A DNA stretch of 64,000 bases from Marsupella aquatica (GCA_973895155.1 OZ316898.1:6696001-6760000), one strand, 5' to 3'; positions 41,601 to 52,815 are shown, counted from the stretch's first letter. Numbers and translations are program-made. Notes: generated from the letters alone by a model not told the origin.

Positions 41601-44050
41601 TCATTATTTATCAGAGCGCTGGTACCGGCACAAACGAAAGTTCCTCGTTAGCCTCTAGAAGAAGATGAGCAGTTGGAACCCAATTGTGGCCATTTACAGT
41701 CTTCTCTTTTGCATGAATGCTCACATTTTTTGGTGTCACAACATGCTGTGTCCATCAGATGAGTATTTGGTGGTGGGCCATTACTGCGTCAACTTCCGAA
41801 TTTGCCAAGCACAAGCAATATATGCAGAACACATCAATTCGAAACAAAGCTCCCATAAACTTCAATTTTTCACAAAATGTTTGAATGGAACCCAAATTTT
41901 AGTGTTTGCTTGCAACCCAAATTGGTAAGCCCTACCCTTCAATTCTTTTGATACTAGAGAATTTGGTTTCCAGGTTGAACCGAACCGCGGACTTGAAGTC
42001 CACGTCATATAATGTACAAACTTCCTTATTGCCGTCTATTTCAGCGTATTTTGCTGCAGATGGCTTTACAAAGCTTCTTGGGATATTGTTACTCTGCACC
42101 AACCCCACTATAGCTTTCGCATAGGGTCCTGTGTACCTTCGACACACCCTTCATACCTTGGAGTCCACTTCTTTTACTTCCTTACCGCTTCTCAAGTCAG
42201 CATCTGGTCCGCTTCGTTACTTAGACAATGCCTAACAGTCATGGCATAGAAATCTGTCCAAACCAGGTGCTTACAGGAGTGAACGAAGAAGTACGTCACA
42301 CTCCCTCCTTGCCTAGCTCCCTCGATTTTAACAGCTACCCTACCCTCGAGTACCGCACCCTGGGAAACGCCTTAAGTATTTTGGCTTCCCAGACCAATGC
42401 TTGACTTCTCTCGGTCTAAAAGACGTCATTGAGTCAATAATCCAATACGAGCTTCCAATCCACTTTTTGGCTGCTATTTCTTTTCCCTGAGGGATGGCTC
42501 GAAAGGATGTCCTCCCGGTTATCCTTCCCTGGAAACTATGGTTTGATGAAACAGCCTGTATGCCACAATAGTCTAACTTTGGAAACGCGTTATTTAAAAA
42601 TTCAATGGAACTTCAGGAGAAAATCCTCACCAAGAGAATTAAGCAGGGTTCATGCTCTAGTAACTCGACAGGCTTGAAGAAAGATTTACATTTGCGAGAA
42701 ACCAGAAATCAGTGTACATCGATCTACGGTCCGCGACTTTCTAAGTCCAGAGTAGACCAAGATTGCATCGCTCAGGCATCCAATAAATAAGGATGGACAG
42801 TCTTCGAACTGAGCCGGCCAGTTTCATAGATTTCATTGAACACTCCATGCGTCTGCAACTCGTCGATATATACTACTTTCTTTCCCGGACCTTTTCTAAA
42901 TTCTGAAGCGTACCCCAGCTCCGAAGATAGATCATCCTGAACTTTGTAGACAAACAGATGAAGGACGTCTAGCTTGTTGCCCCGGATGAAGTTGTATCTT
43001 CAAGCAAGGAAACAGTGGCTTTTGGAGAACGAACATCGTCCGCAATGTATCTTGAAAACTTGACAGTCGGGTCATGTCTTTGCTGGCCAACCATAATAAT
43101 TGGTGTCACTGACTGCATTCAACTCAGAAATCCAGGAGGTCAATTGCTTCCCTGTAAACCTCAGCAACACCAAATTAAGATGGAAATAACAACTCATCAA
43201 TTCATCGATTCCCTTGTTTTGGAGGGTCCTCTAGCTCCGCTTCACTTTCCACATGCACGTACAGTCACGTTTGTCTACAAGGCTGCTTCGTAGCTTGTAC
43301 CGAGTCCTCGAGAGCTATAGTAGTTGGCGAAATCTATCAAATCACAATGTCTGGATACAGTGAGGGACCTCAGCCCAGACCCCGACTCGAAACAACCTGC
43401 AATTCTAAGGTAGAGGAACGGAGATCTTCTCGTCATCTACAAAGATCCTGCGTTATACGGTACGTGCTGTAGAAAAATGGGTAAAATGGGTTTGCGTAGG
43501 TACGCAACTACTGCATCTAAATATCCTGAGCTTAAACTCGGGCTTAAACTATTCGACAACTGTGACTCCCATCCAACGGAGCGCACTGCATCGCACTGAT
43601 AACTCCGTCACCGCACGAGGAAGATACCTTAGTTTACGGTGAAGGAAAGAACTCTGAGGCTTAGAATTCACAGCTCAACAACAGATCGAGCTTCAGAGAT
43701 GCCGCGGATTGAAGACAAAGTGTAATATGTAGGACTTCGTCTCGATCATGTCGCCCGGTGAAGATTGAGGTTCTCATTGGCGCTGCTCTTGTCTAGTAGT
43801 CTGTTCGGAAAACTAGAAAGAATCCATGCATGCTAGTTGGGTGGAAAGGTACCAGCAGACAGAAGACCTCAACCAAATTCTGCGATTTGTGTTTTGCTGA
43901 AAGACGCAATTGGAAGTGTTTCGAACCAAAAGAGCATCTTAATTTCACTGGCTGACTTTGGTGGCCATCGTTTGCGGATTCTTACGGTTGGCAACGGGTT
44001 GGCAACTTACAGGTTTGCTATTTGAAAGATGGAGACTTGGGAAGATATAT
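41601..44050. other. Intergenic region between pseudogene E and gene D
   Basis: Several frames of 60-92 codons start with ATG but show no recognisable domain. The segment 42461-42540 (CCAATCCACTTTTTGGCTGC, then GGCTCGAAAGGATGTCCTCC) resembles 26421-26480 beyond gene C. This suggests that the ancestral unit extended at least this far downstream. From about 43640 the DNA begins to resemble the leaders of the family (GGAAAGAACTCTGAGGCTTAG and TTGGCAACTT near 44000). Confidence 0.45.
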
Positions 44051-44290
44051 AGCTGCTGGTTGTGAACGCTCTGTCTCGTGTGTCTGCTCACTACCATTCG
44101 TGATTTGGAGTGATCTTTGTCCTACTAGTCAGCTTAGGGACTTGAGTGAATCGCTCCAGGTACAAGCTTTTGATTGAGCGCCGGTAAGCTTTGTCGAATT
44201 TGAGGTCGACAACTTTGTTTCAGGATCGGGAAGGAGTGGGCACAGTTGTACTTAGTTGTCATACATCTTTGTCAAAGATCAATATTATTA
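44051..44290 (+). promoter_or_regulatory. 5' leader of gene D
   Basis: GCTCTGTCTCGTGTGTCTGC at about 44069, CACTACCATTCGTGATTTGG, GACTTGAGTGAATCGCTCCA, AAGCTTTTGATTGAGC, GGTCGACAACTTTGTTTCAG and CATCTTTGTCAAAGATCAAT align in order with the leaders of genes A, B and C. This supports the start at 44291 and descent from the same promoter region. Confidence 0.6.
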
Positions 44291-46732
44291 ATGGATCTCT
44301 GGGTCGAAGATTTGAATTGGAGGAAATTTGGGAGCCAACAAAGAGCAGATGACTGGGAGTTTTATCTGGAGAAATATGGTCAATACTTTTCTCGAGGTAT
44401 ATCTGTAGACTGGGATGCAGGGCCTCTGAAGGATTTGCCTTCTCACAGCCATTCAAATTCACACTTCACAATCATGAAATCCCTTGATGCGGATGAGTGG
44501 GAGTACATAATGCAGATTTTGGCTCGCATCGATGTCTCTCAAATTGAGCACATGGAGTTGGAGCGTCCCCATGCTCTTGCAGAGAATAACTTAAGTACGT
44601 CGTTCAGGGAAGCCGTCGGAATGGATCGGTTCAGAAGTGTCCTTGGAAGCGGCCGATTCTCAGGGCTCAAGACGCTGAGAATTAGAGAGACTTCCATAAT
44701 GAAGTCCGGTTACCAGGTAGATATTTTCCTGGGAAGTGAGGGAAGTGCAGATCTAGCAGAAGCATTGGAATTTGGCCGGTTTACAAACCTTCTTACACTA
44801 TCCCTCCCACAATGCGATGTCAAGGCGATTTTAGGGGCCTTGAAGGCCGGACATATTTCTCAACTCCGGTCATTTTCCATCAGAATCGACGGATTTAGTG
44901 ATTTCATTCCTTCATCCAGCGAGAAACGCTATCTTCAACGCAATCTGTCTCAAAATTTGTGGGAAGCTTTTGAAAGCGGGTGCTTTAAAAGCTTGCAGCA
45001 TCTCGACTTTTGTGGTCCAGTCCTCCGTAATATAACAAGCTGGAGGGTTTTTATTCGCGCGATGGAGTCTGGGAAGGTACCAAATCTAAGATCTCTCAGC
45101 TTGAGTAACGATAGTGGATGTAAGCTGGCGGATTTGGTCCCGTTCCTTTTGTCAACGCCTCTTGAGAACCTCATCATGGATGGCTGTCAGATCAACTCAG
45201 TACAAGTTGAGCGCTTCACAAATGTAATAATGACCCTGGGCGCTCGGAGTGCGTTAGCGTTGAAGCGTCTCGATCTGCATAATAATATTCTGGATGATAG
45301 GGCGGTTCCTGCTTTGGAACGCCTGGCCTACTCAGAGAAGCTGGCTCAGTTGGAGGACTTGGATCTGAGTGGGAACCCCGGAATGACGTCAAGAGCTCTA
45401 ATAGCTTTCATGGAGACCATTGAAAGATCCCACCATCCCAGCTTCAAGCTTTTGATTCGCGCGAGAGACCTTCGATTTGAATCACTTGCAGCACAAGCCA
45501 TTGTGCGACTCTACGATGAAAACGATGGGCTGGCAGAGGAGTGGTATCAAGTGATTTACCGTTCTCCAAAGGTGACTGAGCGCATGGACACAAGGGTGAC
45601 TCAGTACAGTGTTCAAAAGATTCAAGTCAAGGACATGAAGGAGGACAGAGTAGATTGGAATTGGGATCTCCCACACTATCTGCCGCCGAGTGGATCGGGC
45701 TTCAGGTCCACAATGGAGCATTCTGGAACTATCATTGAAAGAAGTGGATTCTCAACGGTGGAGGCGCTAAGATTGAGAATTATCTCTGAGAGGTCCGAGG
45801 ATCCAGCACCTTTTGGTCTGGGACAGGAGAGAAGAAGTACACATCTCACAGCAGCATTAATGACTGGCCAGCTCACAAGCTTGCTTACACGATCCCTCCC
45901 CGCCGGTGGTGTCAGTTTGCTTACACTATCCCTGCCTATCTGTGATGTCAGTGCAATTTTGGGGGCCTGCATAGAGGGACTCGACAATCTTTCTCGGAGC
46001 AAACTACATGTTCAGCAACTGGACGTAGTTTCGAAAGGTGAGTGCTTCAAAAGCTTGCAACATCTCGAACTATCTAACGGGGTGATTGATGGACTCGATG
46101 GCTGGGATATTTTCACTCGGGCAATACATTCTGGAAGCTTGCAGCATATTACATCACTGCGCCTCAGCCAGAATGCCTTGAATCGAATTAACTTGGAGAC
46201 TTTGGTCCCCTTGATTTTGTCGAATTCGCTTGTAAACCTCGCCATGGATAGCTGTCGGATCAACTCACACCAGATTTGGGGCTTGGCAGATTCATTGGTC
46301 ATGAATGGCCGCGAGACTGGATTGGCATTGAAGTGGCTAGATCTCTATGACAATCTGTTGGGGAAAACGGCAGTTGACGCTGTGGTAAATCTAGCTGACT
46401 CATATTTGTTGCCTCATTTGCAAGTATTGAATTTGGGAAGGAACGTGGGAGTAAGTCTGAGAGATTTCAGGAGCTTGACGGAGACCATTGGAAGGGGCCG
46501 TCTTCCCAGCTTGGAGACTCTCATTTGGGTAGGAAATCCAGTAGATGACATCGCTGCAGAGGCCATTGTAAGGGCGTACGATGAAAATGAAGACCTCACA
46601 ACGACATTTGATATTACTTGGAATCAAGTGAGAGATCCTGCATTGAAGACGACGGTGAATGAGTACAGGGCTCAGAACATTCGACTCAGGAGAAGCTACA
46701 TGATTGACAACAGCTCCGACATATCAATGTAG
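44291..46732 (+). CDS. LRR-only member of the LRR-Roc-COR family, gene D (813 aa)
   Basis: Start at the ATG at 44291 (MDLWVEDLNW), aligned with the other copies; a TTG further upstream is ignored. The first 100 residues (DWEFYLEKYGQYFSRGISVDWDAGPLKDL) are closest to gene B. Leucine-rich repeats fill the rest up to NEYRAQNIRLR, which in A, B and C is followed within about 20 residues by the Roc P-loop. Here the frame switches to RSYMIDNSSDISM and stops, so Roc, COR and the C-terminal module are absent. The following 800 bp is unrelated DNA, then decayed Roc pieces appear. The LRR part is fully open over 2.4 kb, so it could be expressed as an LRR-only protein (possible decoy or co-receptor), or be a recently truncated pseudogene. 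I favour annotating it as a truncated gene. Confidence 0.8.
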   Translation: MDLWVEDLNWRKFGSQQRADDWEFYLEKYGQYFSRGISVDWDAGPLKDLPSHSHSNSHFTIMKSLDADEWEYIMQILARIDVSQIEHMELERPHALAENNLSTSFREAVGMDRFRSVLGSGRFSGLKTLRIRETSIMKSGYQVDIFLGSEGSADLAEALEFGRFTNLLTLSLPQCDVKAILGALKAGHISQLRSFSIRIDGFSDFIPSSSEKRYLQRNLSQNLWEAFESGCFKSLQHLDFCGPVLRNITSWRVFIRAMESGKVPNLRSLSLSNDSGCKLADLVPFLLSTPLENLIMDGCQINSVQVERFTNVIMTLGARSALALKRLDLHNNILDDRAVPALERLAYSEKLAQLEDLDLSGNPGMTSRALIAFMETIERSHHPSFKLLIRARDLRFESLAAQAIVRLYDENDGLAEEWYQVIYRSPKVTERMDTRVTQYSVQKIQVKDMKEDRVDWNWDLPHYLPPSGSGFRSTMEHSGTIIERSGFSTVEALRLRIISERSEDPAPFGLGQERRSTHLTAALMTGQLTSLLTRSLPAGGVSLLTLSLPICDVSAILGACIEGLDNLSRSKLHVQQLDVVSKGECFKSLQHLELSNGVIDGLDGWDIFTRAIHSGSLQHITSLRLSQNALNRINLETLVPLILSNSLVNLAMDSCRINSHQIWGLADSLVMNGRETGLALKWLDLYDNLLGKTAVDAVVNLADSYLLPHLQVLNLGRNVGVSLRDFRSLTETIGRGRLPSLETLIWVGNPVDDIAAEAIVRAYDENEDLTTTFDITWNQVRDPALKTTVNEYRAQNIRLRRSYMIDNSSDISM

Positions 46733-47520
46733 TGAGTACAATTCAAGGACCCTTTCGCCTGGCTTTGCTCTATAGATGCCCGTCTAATTGGAAGGATCGT
46801 CGGGGAGGGCAATGTGGCACATCTGCGCCGATTTCCAGGGAAAGATGCATAGTTCCATTAGACTCACAAGTCGCTCCTCAAGCGGTCCATTAGTCCATTG
46901 GGAGGGTGACAGCCCAATCTTCGTCAGCTGTGGCAAGACAATGGATCAGTCACCGTGCTGTCCTTGACAACTGCGTCCTCTGGCACTTATTACACCATAC
47001 CCCAGCAGCTCAGCATTGGCGTAATCCCAACCTGAAAGGAAATGTGGTGCAAGATGATTTTACGTTGCTTCTGTGAGTGAAATTTCTGTCACCGTCTGGG
47101 TGTGGAGTGCACAGGTTCTGAGTGTGGCTGCCCACCCATCAAAGTTTGTAGTCTGCTATTTTGAACTAAACCAATATGTGTACTCCTTGCGGTACTAATA
47201 TCGTAGAGCAATGACTCGAGTTTTATTTATAAAGTGCACTCATGACCCATTCGCAATACTTTTAGCCGGTTTTATTAGCAATTGGCAGATTTTGGGGGAG
47301 AGGACCAGTAGCTGGGTAGTTTAGACTCCTCGTTCAGCTGTCCACTTGGCTTTAATTAGTTAGTCGCCAGGCACTTGTTTGTCACCCTGGTCCCCGGCTC
47401 ACCTGGTTTGCACTTCTAGGTTTTGTCCTCGCAGACTTCCCTCGTATTGTATCCTGTCAACTTTTTTATAAAATGTAATTTCCAAGGCAGAACAACTCTG
47501 AAAGGAGACTCGTCCATTTT
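46733..47520. other. DNA replacing the start of the Roc domain in gene D
   Basis: About 800 bp separating the gene D stop from its Roc remnants. It has no similarity to genes A, B or C that I can see, no long frame and no evident terminal repeats. It may be an insertion or the result of a rearrangement that also removed the P-loop. Confidence 0.5.
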
Positions 47521-47529
47521 ACGGGAAAA

Positions 47530-48100
47530 CGCAAACCATAGGAGTAGAATTGATTCAGCTTGAGGAGAGAAATATGACCTTTACTTTCTGGGATTTAGCA
47601 GGTTAGGAGGACTGTCATGTTGGTACTTTCTTGGCTGATCTGGGTTTTAGCAAGTCAGAAAGCCTCAATCTTTGCTCACGTCTTGAGAGCAAGGTTTACA
47701 AATTTAAGTGACAGATTTGGAAAAGGACCTTGCTGTCGGTTCACAGCTTGTATTTCTTGAAAACGTGTCAAGCGTCATGTACTGATTGTTTCAAATTGCT
47801 TGTCTTAAGAGCAAGTTTCACAAAAGTGGCAGATTTGAAAAAGGACCTACTCTGTTAACTGCAGCTCATAGCTTTTCAAGTTTTCAGAACCATATCAAGC
47901 TTCATTGTTTTAAATTTCTTTATCAATGGTCTACAACGCACAATGGCTATGACTTTATGGATGGCCTTGATCGAAATGAATTTGAGGAATTGTTCGGTGA
48001 TGTAGTACACATCGTCGAGTTTCATTTTCACCGGATGTTCAATCGGTTCAGCCATTCAAAGACTGGCTCTTTGGTCAGGCTCAATCACTGCTGCAAATGT
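47530..48100 (+). pseudogene. Decayed Roc-domain remnants downstream of gene D
   Basis: GVELIQLEERNMTFTFWDLAG followed by an in-frame stop matches GIELSQLEERNLTLTLWDIAG of gene C. Frame-disrupted pieces for FFADLGLV and the LRAS region follow. From 47786 a second stretch gives KRHVV-like, then MTLWMSLI-like (YDFMDGLDRNEFEELFGDVVHI) and SFKDWLFGQAQSLL-like text. A partial duplication of LKSKFHKSGRFEKGP versus LESKVYKFK is present at about 47676-47700 and 47812-47850. Stops and frame changes show it is dead. Confidence 0.82.
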
Positions 48101-48480
48101 ACTGCTTTTCTCCCAGACGGTTCAGAGCAGTCTTCGACTCCTTTACACAATTTGTTCAGCATCAGTTTTGTATTGCGTGGAGTGAGCCTGTGAGAACCTT
48201 GCATCTTGAATTTAAGATTAGAATCTGGAGAGGAAGTAGTATTTGTGGGTTGCTGTTTGCTTGGACTACAGCCAAGCTTTGAGACCCCGCTTGCTTAAGT
48301 GTTTTTGGACTTCTTGGTGTGCGTTCAGTCAGCTGGTGCAACTGTCAGATGACTCTGTGTACAACTCAAGCATCCCGATTGTCCGAATTACTTTTCTGTT
48401 TCCGTTGGATCCTCATTCAGTTCACGAGGTAGTGGGAACAGCTGGACATCGGTTCTTTATCATTTAACGATAGATATATT
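48100..48480 (+). other. 3'-flank block of the LRR-Roc-COR family (copy D)
   Basis: Immediately after the Roc remnant, ACTGCTTTTCTCCCAGACGG at about 48101 matches the 3' flank of gene C from 24637 and pseudogene E from 41216. Later text (GTAGTATTTGTGGGTTGC, ACTACAGCCAAGCTTTGAGA, CTTGGTGTGCGTTCAG) matches copy E only. COR and the C-terminal module between are deleted. Confidence 0.7.
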
Positions 48481-49305
48481 TGTAGTCACAATGCTTTAGT
48501 CCTTGCTCATTGCAGTCTTTGATCTGAGAATAAATTTTCAAGTGAGGTTTGAAATAGACGATTCACCTAGTTCAATTTTAGCTCCATCCCAGCCAGTGAT
48601 CAAGTTTTAGAAGAGAAGGATTCCTGCAAAATTCGAAAGCATTACTGATCGGGTACACTCAACCAAAAGGTATAGCAGCAGAGGGCCTCCTACTAGTAAG
48701 GACCTTACTTGTTCAATCATGTGTTTTTGGTATTTAATCAGATACCAACAACAGCAAACTTTTTGAATGGAGAAGCGTAGTCCAGACGTGCTTGCCGGAC
48801 TTTGCATTGGCCGGACGAGAATCAATGAATGCATAGACTTTTTAAGTCTTCTGGGACCCAAATGGGCCATGGGCCAGAGAGTTTAAATCTGCTTTGCAAG
48901 TACGAGCCGAGTCACGATCCACAGAGCTTGTGCTATGAAGTCCGGAGAGAGGTTGCCAAGGAGAAATAATTAATCTTGACAAGATGTCTTCTGATCTCAG
49001 TGTGACAAAAATGCATTGAAAGAACAAGGTGTATTAACTCAGGTCTAGATCTAGGCTACTCTTGGAAGGTACATTCTAACAAGAAGTTGTTGTTGTCGTA
49101 AACGTAGCCTTGTAATTTTCCCCGCTGCAGCTTTTGAAAGGGAGCAAGTAATGAAGTGCATCACAATGATACGGTTTCAAAGAGAAGCTGTTCTGCTCCT
49201 GATGGATATACCGGTCAAGGCATATCGAAGCAAAGAAGCGCATTTAGAGGGCTTATTCAGAACTTTTCGAATAATTTCACTTTCGACACTTTCGACGTGT
49301 AATGG
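48481..49305. other. Intergenic, nothing recognised
   Basis: DNA between the gene D remnants and the 3' end of the HscB gene. No supported frame. It should include the HscB 3' UTR and polyadenylation signals, which I could not place with confidence. Confidence 0.45.
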
Positions 49306-51065
49306 CTAAAGTTTCCGAAGAATCTCTTCGCCTACTTTGATATAATATGCAAGACGCTGCGTCCATGACACTGCTCGTTTAAGATCCTCATCTCTGAAGG
49401 AGCTCTCCAATTCCTTTTCACAGTTCAGAATCCTGTCATTGTTTTCAGCTTCAGCAGCCTTGAGTGCTTCAGCATCGGAGATTTCACTGATTGATTCACG
49501 AATTTCCATAATCTCCATAAGGAGTTCAGGATCATCAATGGTTCCCTCCTCTTCAACTTTAATACCATGGAGTCCTAACAGGTATCTCGCTCTTGACAAA
49601 GGACGGAGCAGGATGTAATATGCTTGAATGACAAGCGATGACTGATCTGCTGAGTATTCTCTTTCTCTCTGCGACTTTGACCCAGCTAGGTCAGGGTGGA
49701 GTTTTTTTTGCAAGGACTTATAACTCTGCTCCAGCCCTTTAAGGTCCACCTTAAAGCTTCGGTCTCTGGACATACCAACGGAAACATAAGACTTCGATGC
49801 CCAACAATGCCAAAACCCTATTATCTTGTCCTTTGAAGGGAGCAGATAGACTCTCTGAACAACTGCACTGAGAACCCTCAAACAGAACACAAGAGACCTA
49901 AGCCCTAAGCAGGCCCTTCTTTCATGAATGAGACTGTTGAATAGTTGATAAGCGATGTAACGACAGATCGCTTCGTACATCGCTTCGTTAATATCTGTAT
50001 TGAATAAAGACCAGAATGTCTCTCGTTTCCAATCTTTTAGGCACGTCGTGACTTAAACCCGCATCGGCAAATAACGGCGCTGTTGCAAATTCTATGGAAG
50101 TTGTTGACATTTAGGTACAAAAATCATTGTGAAGGGTAAATACTCAAACTTCAAGAATATGGAGTAGAGCTACTCAGACTCGCGGTTTAAATTATTCTTA
50201 GACCTCCATAAAAGTCAAGCCCCACATCCTTGCATTATGAACGGAACTCGAATTAGAGGAATTGTGGTACAGACAATAATACCTTGAGAATGAAAGATGG
50301 GACCTTCGCAGCTCGAATTGTACCCTTACAAACCTCACTGGTTTCCCAATGAGTAAAACGAACAAATGTAAACAAACAAGCCAAACAGCGATGATCTCTG
50401 ACATCCTTGAGAGCCCATATTAATAGTTCACAGCAGAGTGGGCATTGGCACGTCGAGCATGGGGGTATTATGCCCATGAAAGCAAGGCCTCAGACCGACA
50501 TGTCCCCAAATCCTGATATCACATTCTCTTCTAGAGGGAATCAAAACAGAGCGGAAAGGGACTACTCTGGCTTGTTCGCAGTAAGAACTTACAAACTGAA
50601 AATTTGGAAGAAGTCAACCGTCGGGTCCAGAGGTTGAATTGCCTTGCAGGAGGGACAAAGTAATCCATTCCCGGTAGATGCTTCGTGCTCACACGACCAA
50701 CACCGACGTTCCGTCCGCTTGGCTGAAATATCCGTAAACCTCCTTCTCCACAAGGATTTTGCATCGGTGGATGCAGCAAAGCACTGTGCAAATGTGCTTT
50801 GACAGGATACAGACTTCGAAATTGACCTAAGTGGAAGCAGCTCACGGTGGCAGGTCGAAGATTTAGAAGCGGGACATGGGTGTGAATCTTGTAGCAAGCC
50901 CTCCCCACCTGAGAGTTTACGAAAGGGAGGACGGACACGGGAGGCAGAGGAACAACTTTCCCCCAGTGATCCGGAAGTTGTGGAGCACAGAAGAGCAGAA
51001 AATGGTCGAACAACTTGAATGACAACTTGCGAAAACTTTGAGCGATACGCAAGTTGTCCTCTCAT
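49306..51065 (-). CDS. HSCB: Mitochondrial iron-sulfur co-chaperone HscB (two exons, 310 aa)
   Basis: Coding: complement of 50593-51065 joined to 49306-49765. A J-protein that delivers the scaffold ISCU with its Fe-S cluster to mitochondrial Hsp70. Exon 1 begins MRGQLAYRSKFSQ, an Arg/Ser-rich presequence that fits mitochondrial import. It carries the eukaryotic HscB tetracysteine motif C122-W-S-C125 and C137-P-S-C140 followed by KAIQPLDPTVDFFQIFSL. Exon 2 continues with DRSFKVDLKGLEQSYKSLQKKL, the J-domain H181-P-D183 and a C-terminal helical HscB domain ending EEILRKL. The splice junction (TTT/GTAAGT donor, TCCAG/A acceptor) rebuilds one leucine codon and restores the conserved F-S-L-x-R-S-F-x-V-D text. 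The N-terminal extension before CWSC is long and low in conservation. No other gene lies in the intron. Confidence 0.93.
49766..50592 (-). other. Intron of the HscB gene, 827 bp
   Basis: Donor GTAAGTTC begins at 50592 on the minus strand and acceptor TGTCCAG ends at 49766. The donor phase leaves TT of a leucine codon, completed by A from exon 2. It lies in the middle of the J-domain, between FSL and DRSF. Frames read through the intron are not coding. Confidence 0.9.
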
Positions 51066-51535
51066 GGCTGCTCGTAATAAAACAGATCTAGTTTGGGGAA
51101 GGACTTCTCCAAATATCCACTGCGATTCTTGAAATGCAAAGCTTTCTAAAGTGGTGTCACTCGAGTGCTAGTGTGTACGTTGTCATTGTGCAGAGCTCAC
51201 ATAATCGAACAAAAGGATGAGGTGGTCCTTCAAGATCTTGGTGGGTTTTACTCTCGACTGGAATGGTGATCATTTTGAGGCGTAATGCTGTCCCAGGACC
51301 AGCTCAAACAGAGTACCTTTCCACCATCTCCAGCTCCTTTTCCGGTACAGAAGAGAGTGCAAAGCAGCACTTGTGCACAGTTCGTTGTCAACAGTCATCA
51401 GTGGTCACTGCAACATGATCAAGTGCAGCTCCCTGTAAATTGCACGCAAACTCGAGCTTGGAGGCTTTCCGAAAGGCCCCCTGGCAATGCAGAACAATGT
51501 TTGGTCTTTCATCCTTTCGTTGAATTGACACATAA
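51066..51535. other. Upstream region of the HscB gene
   Basis: About 470 bp between the HscB start and the 81-bp repeat array. It presumably contains the HscB promoter. I see no clear TATA box or other gene. Confidence 0.4.
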
Positions 51536-52240
51536 TTAAGACAACTTTACCTGAGCTCTGCCCCATCTTTGAGACCCATTTTCTCCACCTCAAAGTTTCT
51601 ATCTGCCAGAAAATTAAGGCCATTTTACATGACATTTGCACCGTCTTTGAGGCCCATCTCGCCAACTTTAAAGTTTTCCTTTCATTGCCAGATATTAAGT
51701 CCATTTTACATGACCTTTGCACTATTTTTAAGGCCTGTCTCCCCAACCTCAAAGTTTTCCTTTAATTGCCAAATAACTAGGCCCGTTTTACATATCCTTT
51801 GCACCATCTTTGAGGCCTATCTCCCTAGCTTCAAAGTTTTTCTTTAATTGCCAGATAGTTAGGCCATTTTACATGACCTTTGCACTGTCCTTAAGGCCTT
51901 TCTCCCCAACCTCAAAGCTTTCCTTCAATTCCCAAGCAATTAGGCCCATTTCACATAACCGTTGCACCATCTTTGAGGCCTACCTAGCCAACTTCAAAGT
52001 TTTCCTTTCCTTGCCAGATAATTTGGCCATTTTACATGACCTTTGCACTATCTTTAAGGCCTATCTCCCCAACCTCAAAGTTTTACTTTAATTGCCAGAT
52101 AACTAGGCCCACTTTGCATAACCTTTGGGCCATCTTTGAGGCCTATCTCCCCAACCTGGAAGTTTTCCTTTAATTGCCAGACAATCAGGCCCACTTATAT
52201 GACCTTTGCACCATCTTTGAGGCCTACAATCTTGAACTGG
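51536..52240. repeat. 81-bp minisatellite, about 8-9 copies
   Basis: A diverged unit of about 81 bp recurs: CAAAGTTTTCCTTTAATTGC, CAGATAATTAGGCCCATTTT, ACATGACCTTTGCACCATCT, TTGAGGCCTATCTCCCCAACCT. CAAAGTTT anchors fall near 51592, 51670, 51751, 51832, 51914, 51997, 52076 and 52157. Because 81 is a multiple of three, long accidental open frames appear in it, but they are broken between units. Confidence 0.93.
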
Positions 52241-52340
52241 GAAGGTTTCCCATTGGCCTTCCAAAAACAAATGGGTCAATTGGGCCTTAGTCATATCCAG
52301 AATAGCCCCTACATACCTAGCACATCTTTGTACAGCCTAT

Positions 52341-52493
52341 GTACTCCTCAATACCCCAATCATACCACTAAATACTTCCCCCATACCTTATGTACTCCTC
52401 AATACCCCAATCATACCACTAAATACTTCCCCCGTACCTTATGTACTCCTCAATACCCCGATCATACCACTAAATACTTCCCCCATACCTAGT
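52341..52493. repeat. 51-bp tandem repeat, three copies
   Basis: GTACTCCTCAATACCCCAAT then CATACCACTAAATACTTCCC starts at 52341, 52392 and 52443; the copies differ at one or two positions. Confidence 0.93.
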
Positions 52494-52547
52494 GCATACC
52501 TCAGTAAGTACACTCTATACTCATAAAAACTATGGCACGACCTTAGT

Positions 52548-52680
52548 CATGTACTCTCTCCACTCTAAGAATGCCCTTCTACATAACGGGTCGTCATGTA
52601 CTCTCTGCACTTTAAGAATGCCCTTCTACATGTACTCTCTACACTCTAAGATTGCCCTTCTACATAACGGGTCTTTACAT
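52548..52680. repeat. Tandem repeat of 34-47 bp, three copies
   Basis: CATGTACTCTCTNCACTCTA then AGAATGCCCTTCTACATAAC starts at 52548, 52595 and 52629. The middle copy lacks the ATAACGGGTCGT end. Confidence 0.9.
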
Positions 52681-52792
52681 ATAGTTGTATGACATCATTC
52701 TATATCATGATAAATCTCATTATTTTTTTTAAATCAATAGTTGTACCACATCCTTCTATACTATGATAAATCTCATTATTCTCTTTAAATCA
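52681..52792. repeat. 56-bp tandem duplication
   Basis: ATAGTTGTATGACATCATTC at 52681 and ATAGTTGTACCACATCCTTC at 52737 each continue TATANNATGATAAATCTCAT and TT-rich AAATCA. A shorter TTCTCTTTAAATCA duplication follows. Confidence 0.88.
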
Positions 52793-52815
52793 TTCTCTTT
52801 AAATCAATGAGTGCA

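Noticed and set aside
49766-49980. Single-exon HscB starting at 49980
   Set aside because: The upstream part of that frame does not match the family, whereas splicing to the exon at 50593-51065 restores the CxxC...CxxC motif and the J-domain start.
51569-52492. Three consecutive plus-strand frames of 92-118 codons with a repeated 27-residue pattern
   Set aside because: They arise from the 81-bp tandem repeat and change frame between units; composition and lack of any domain argue against coding.
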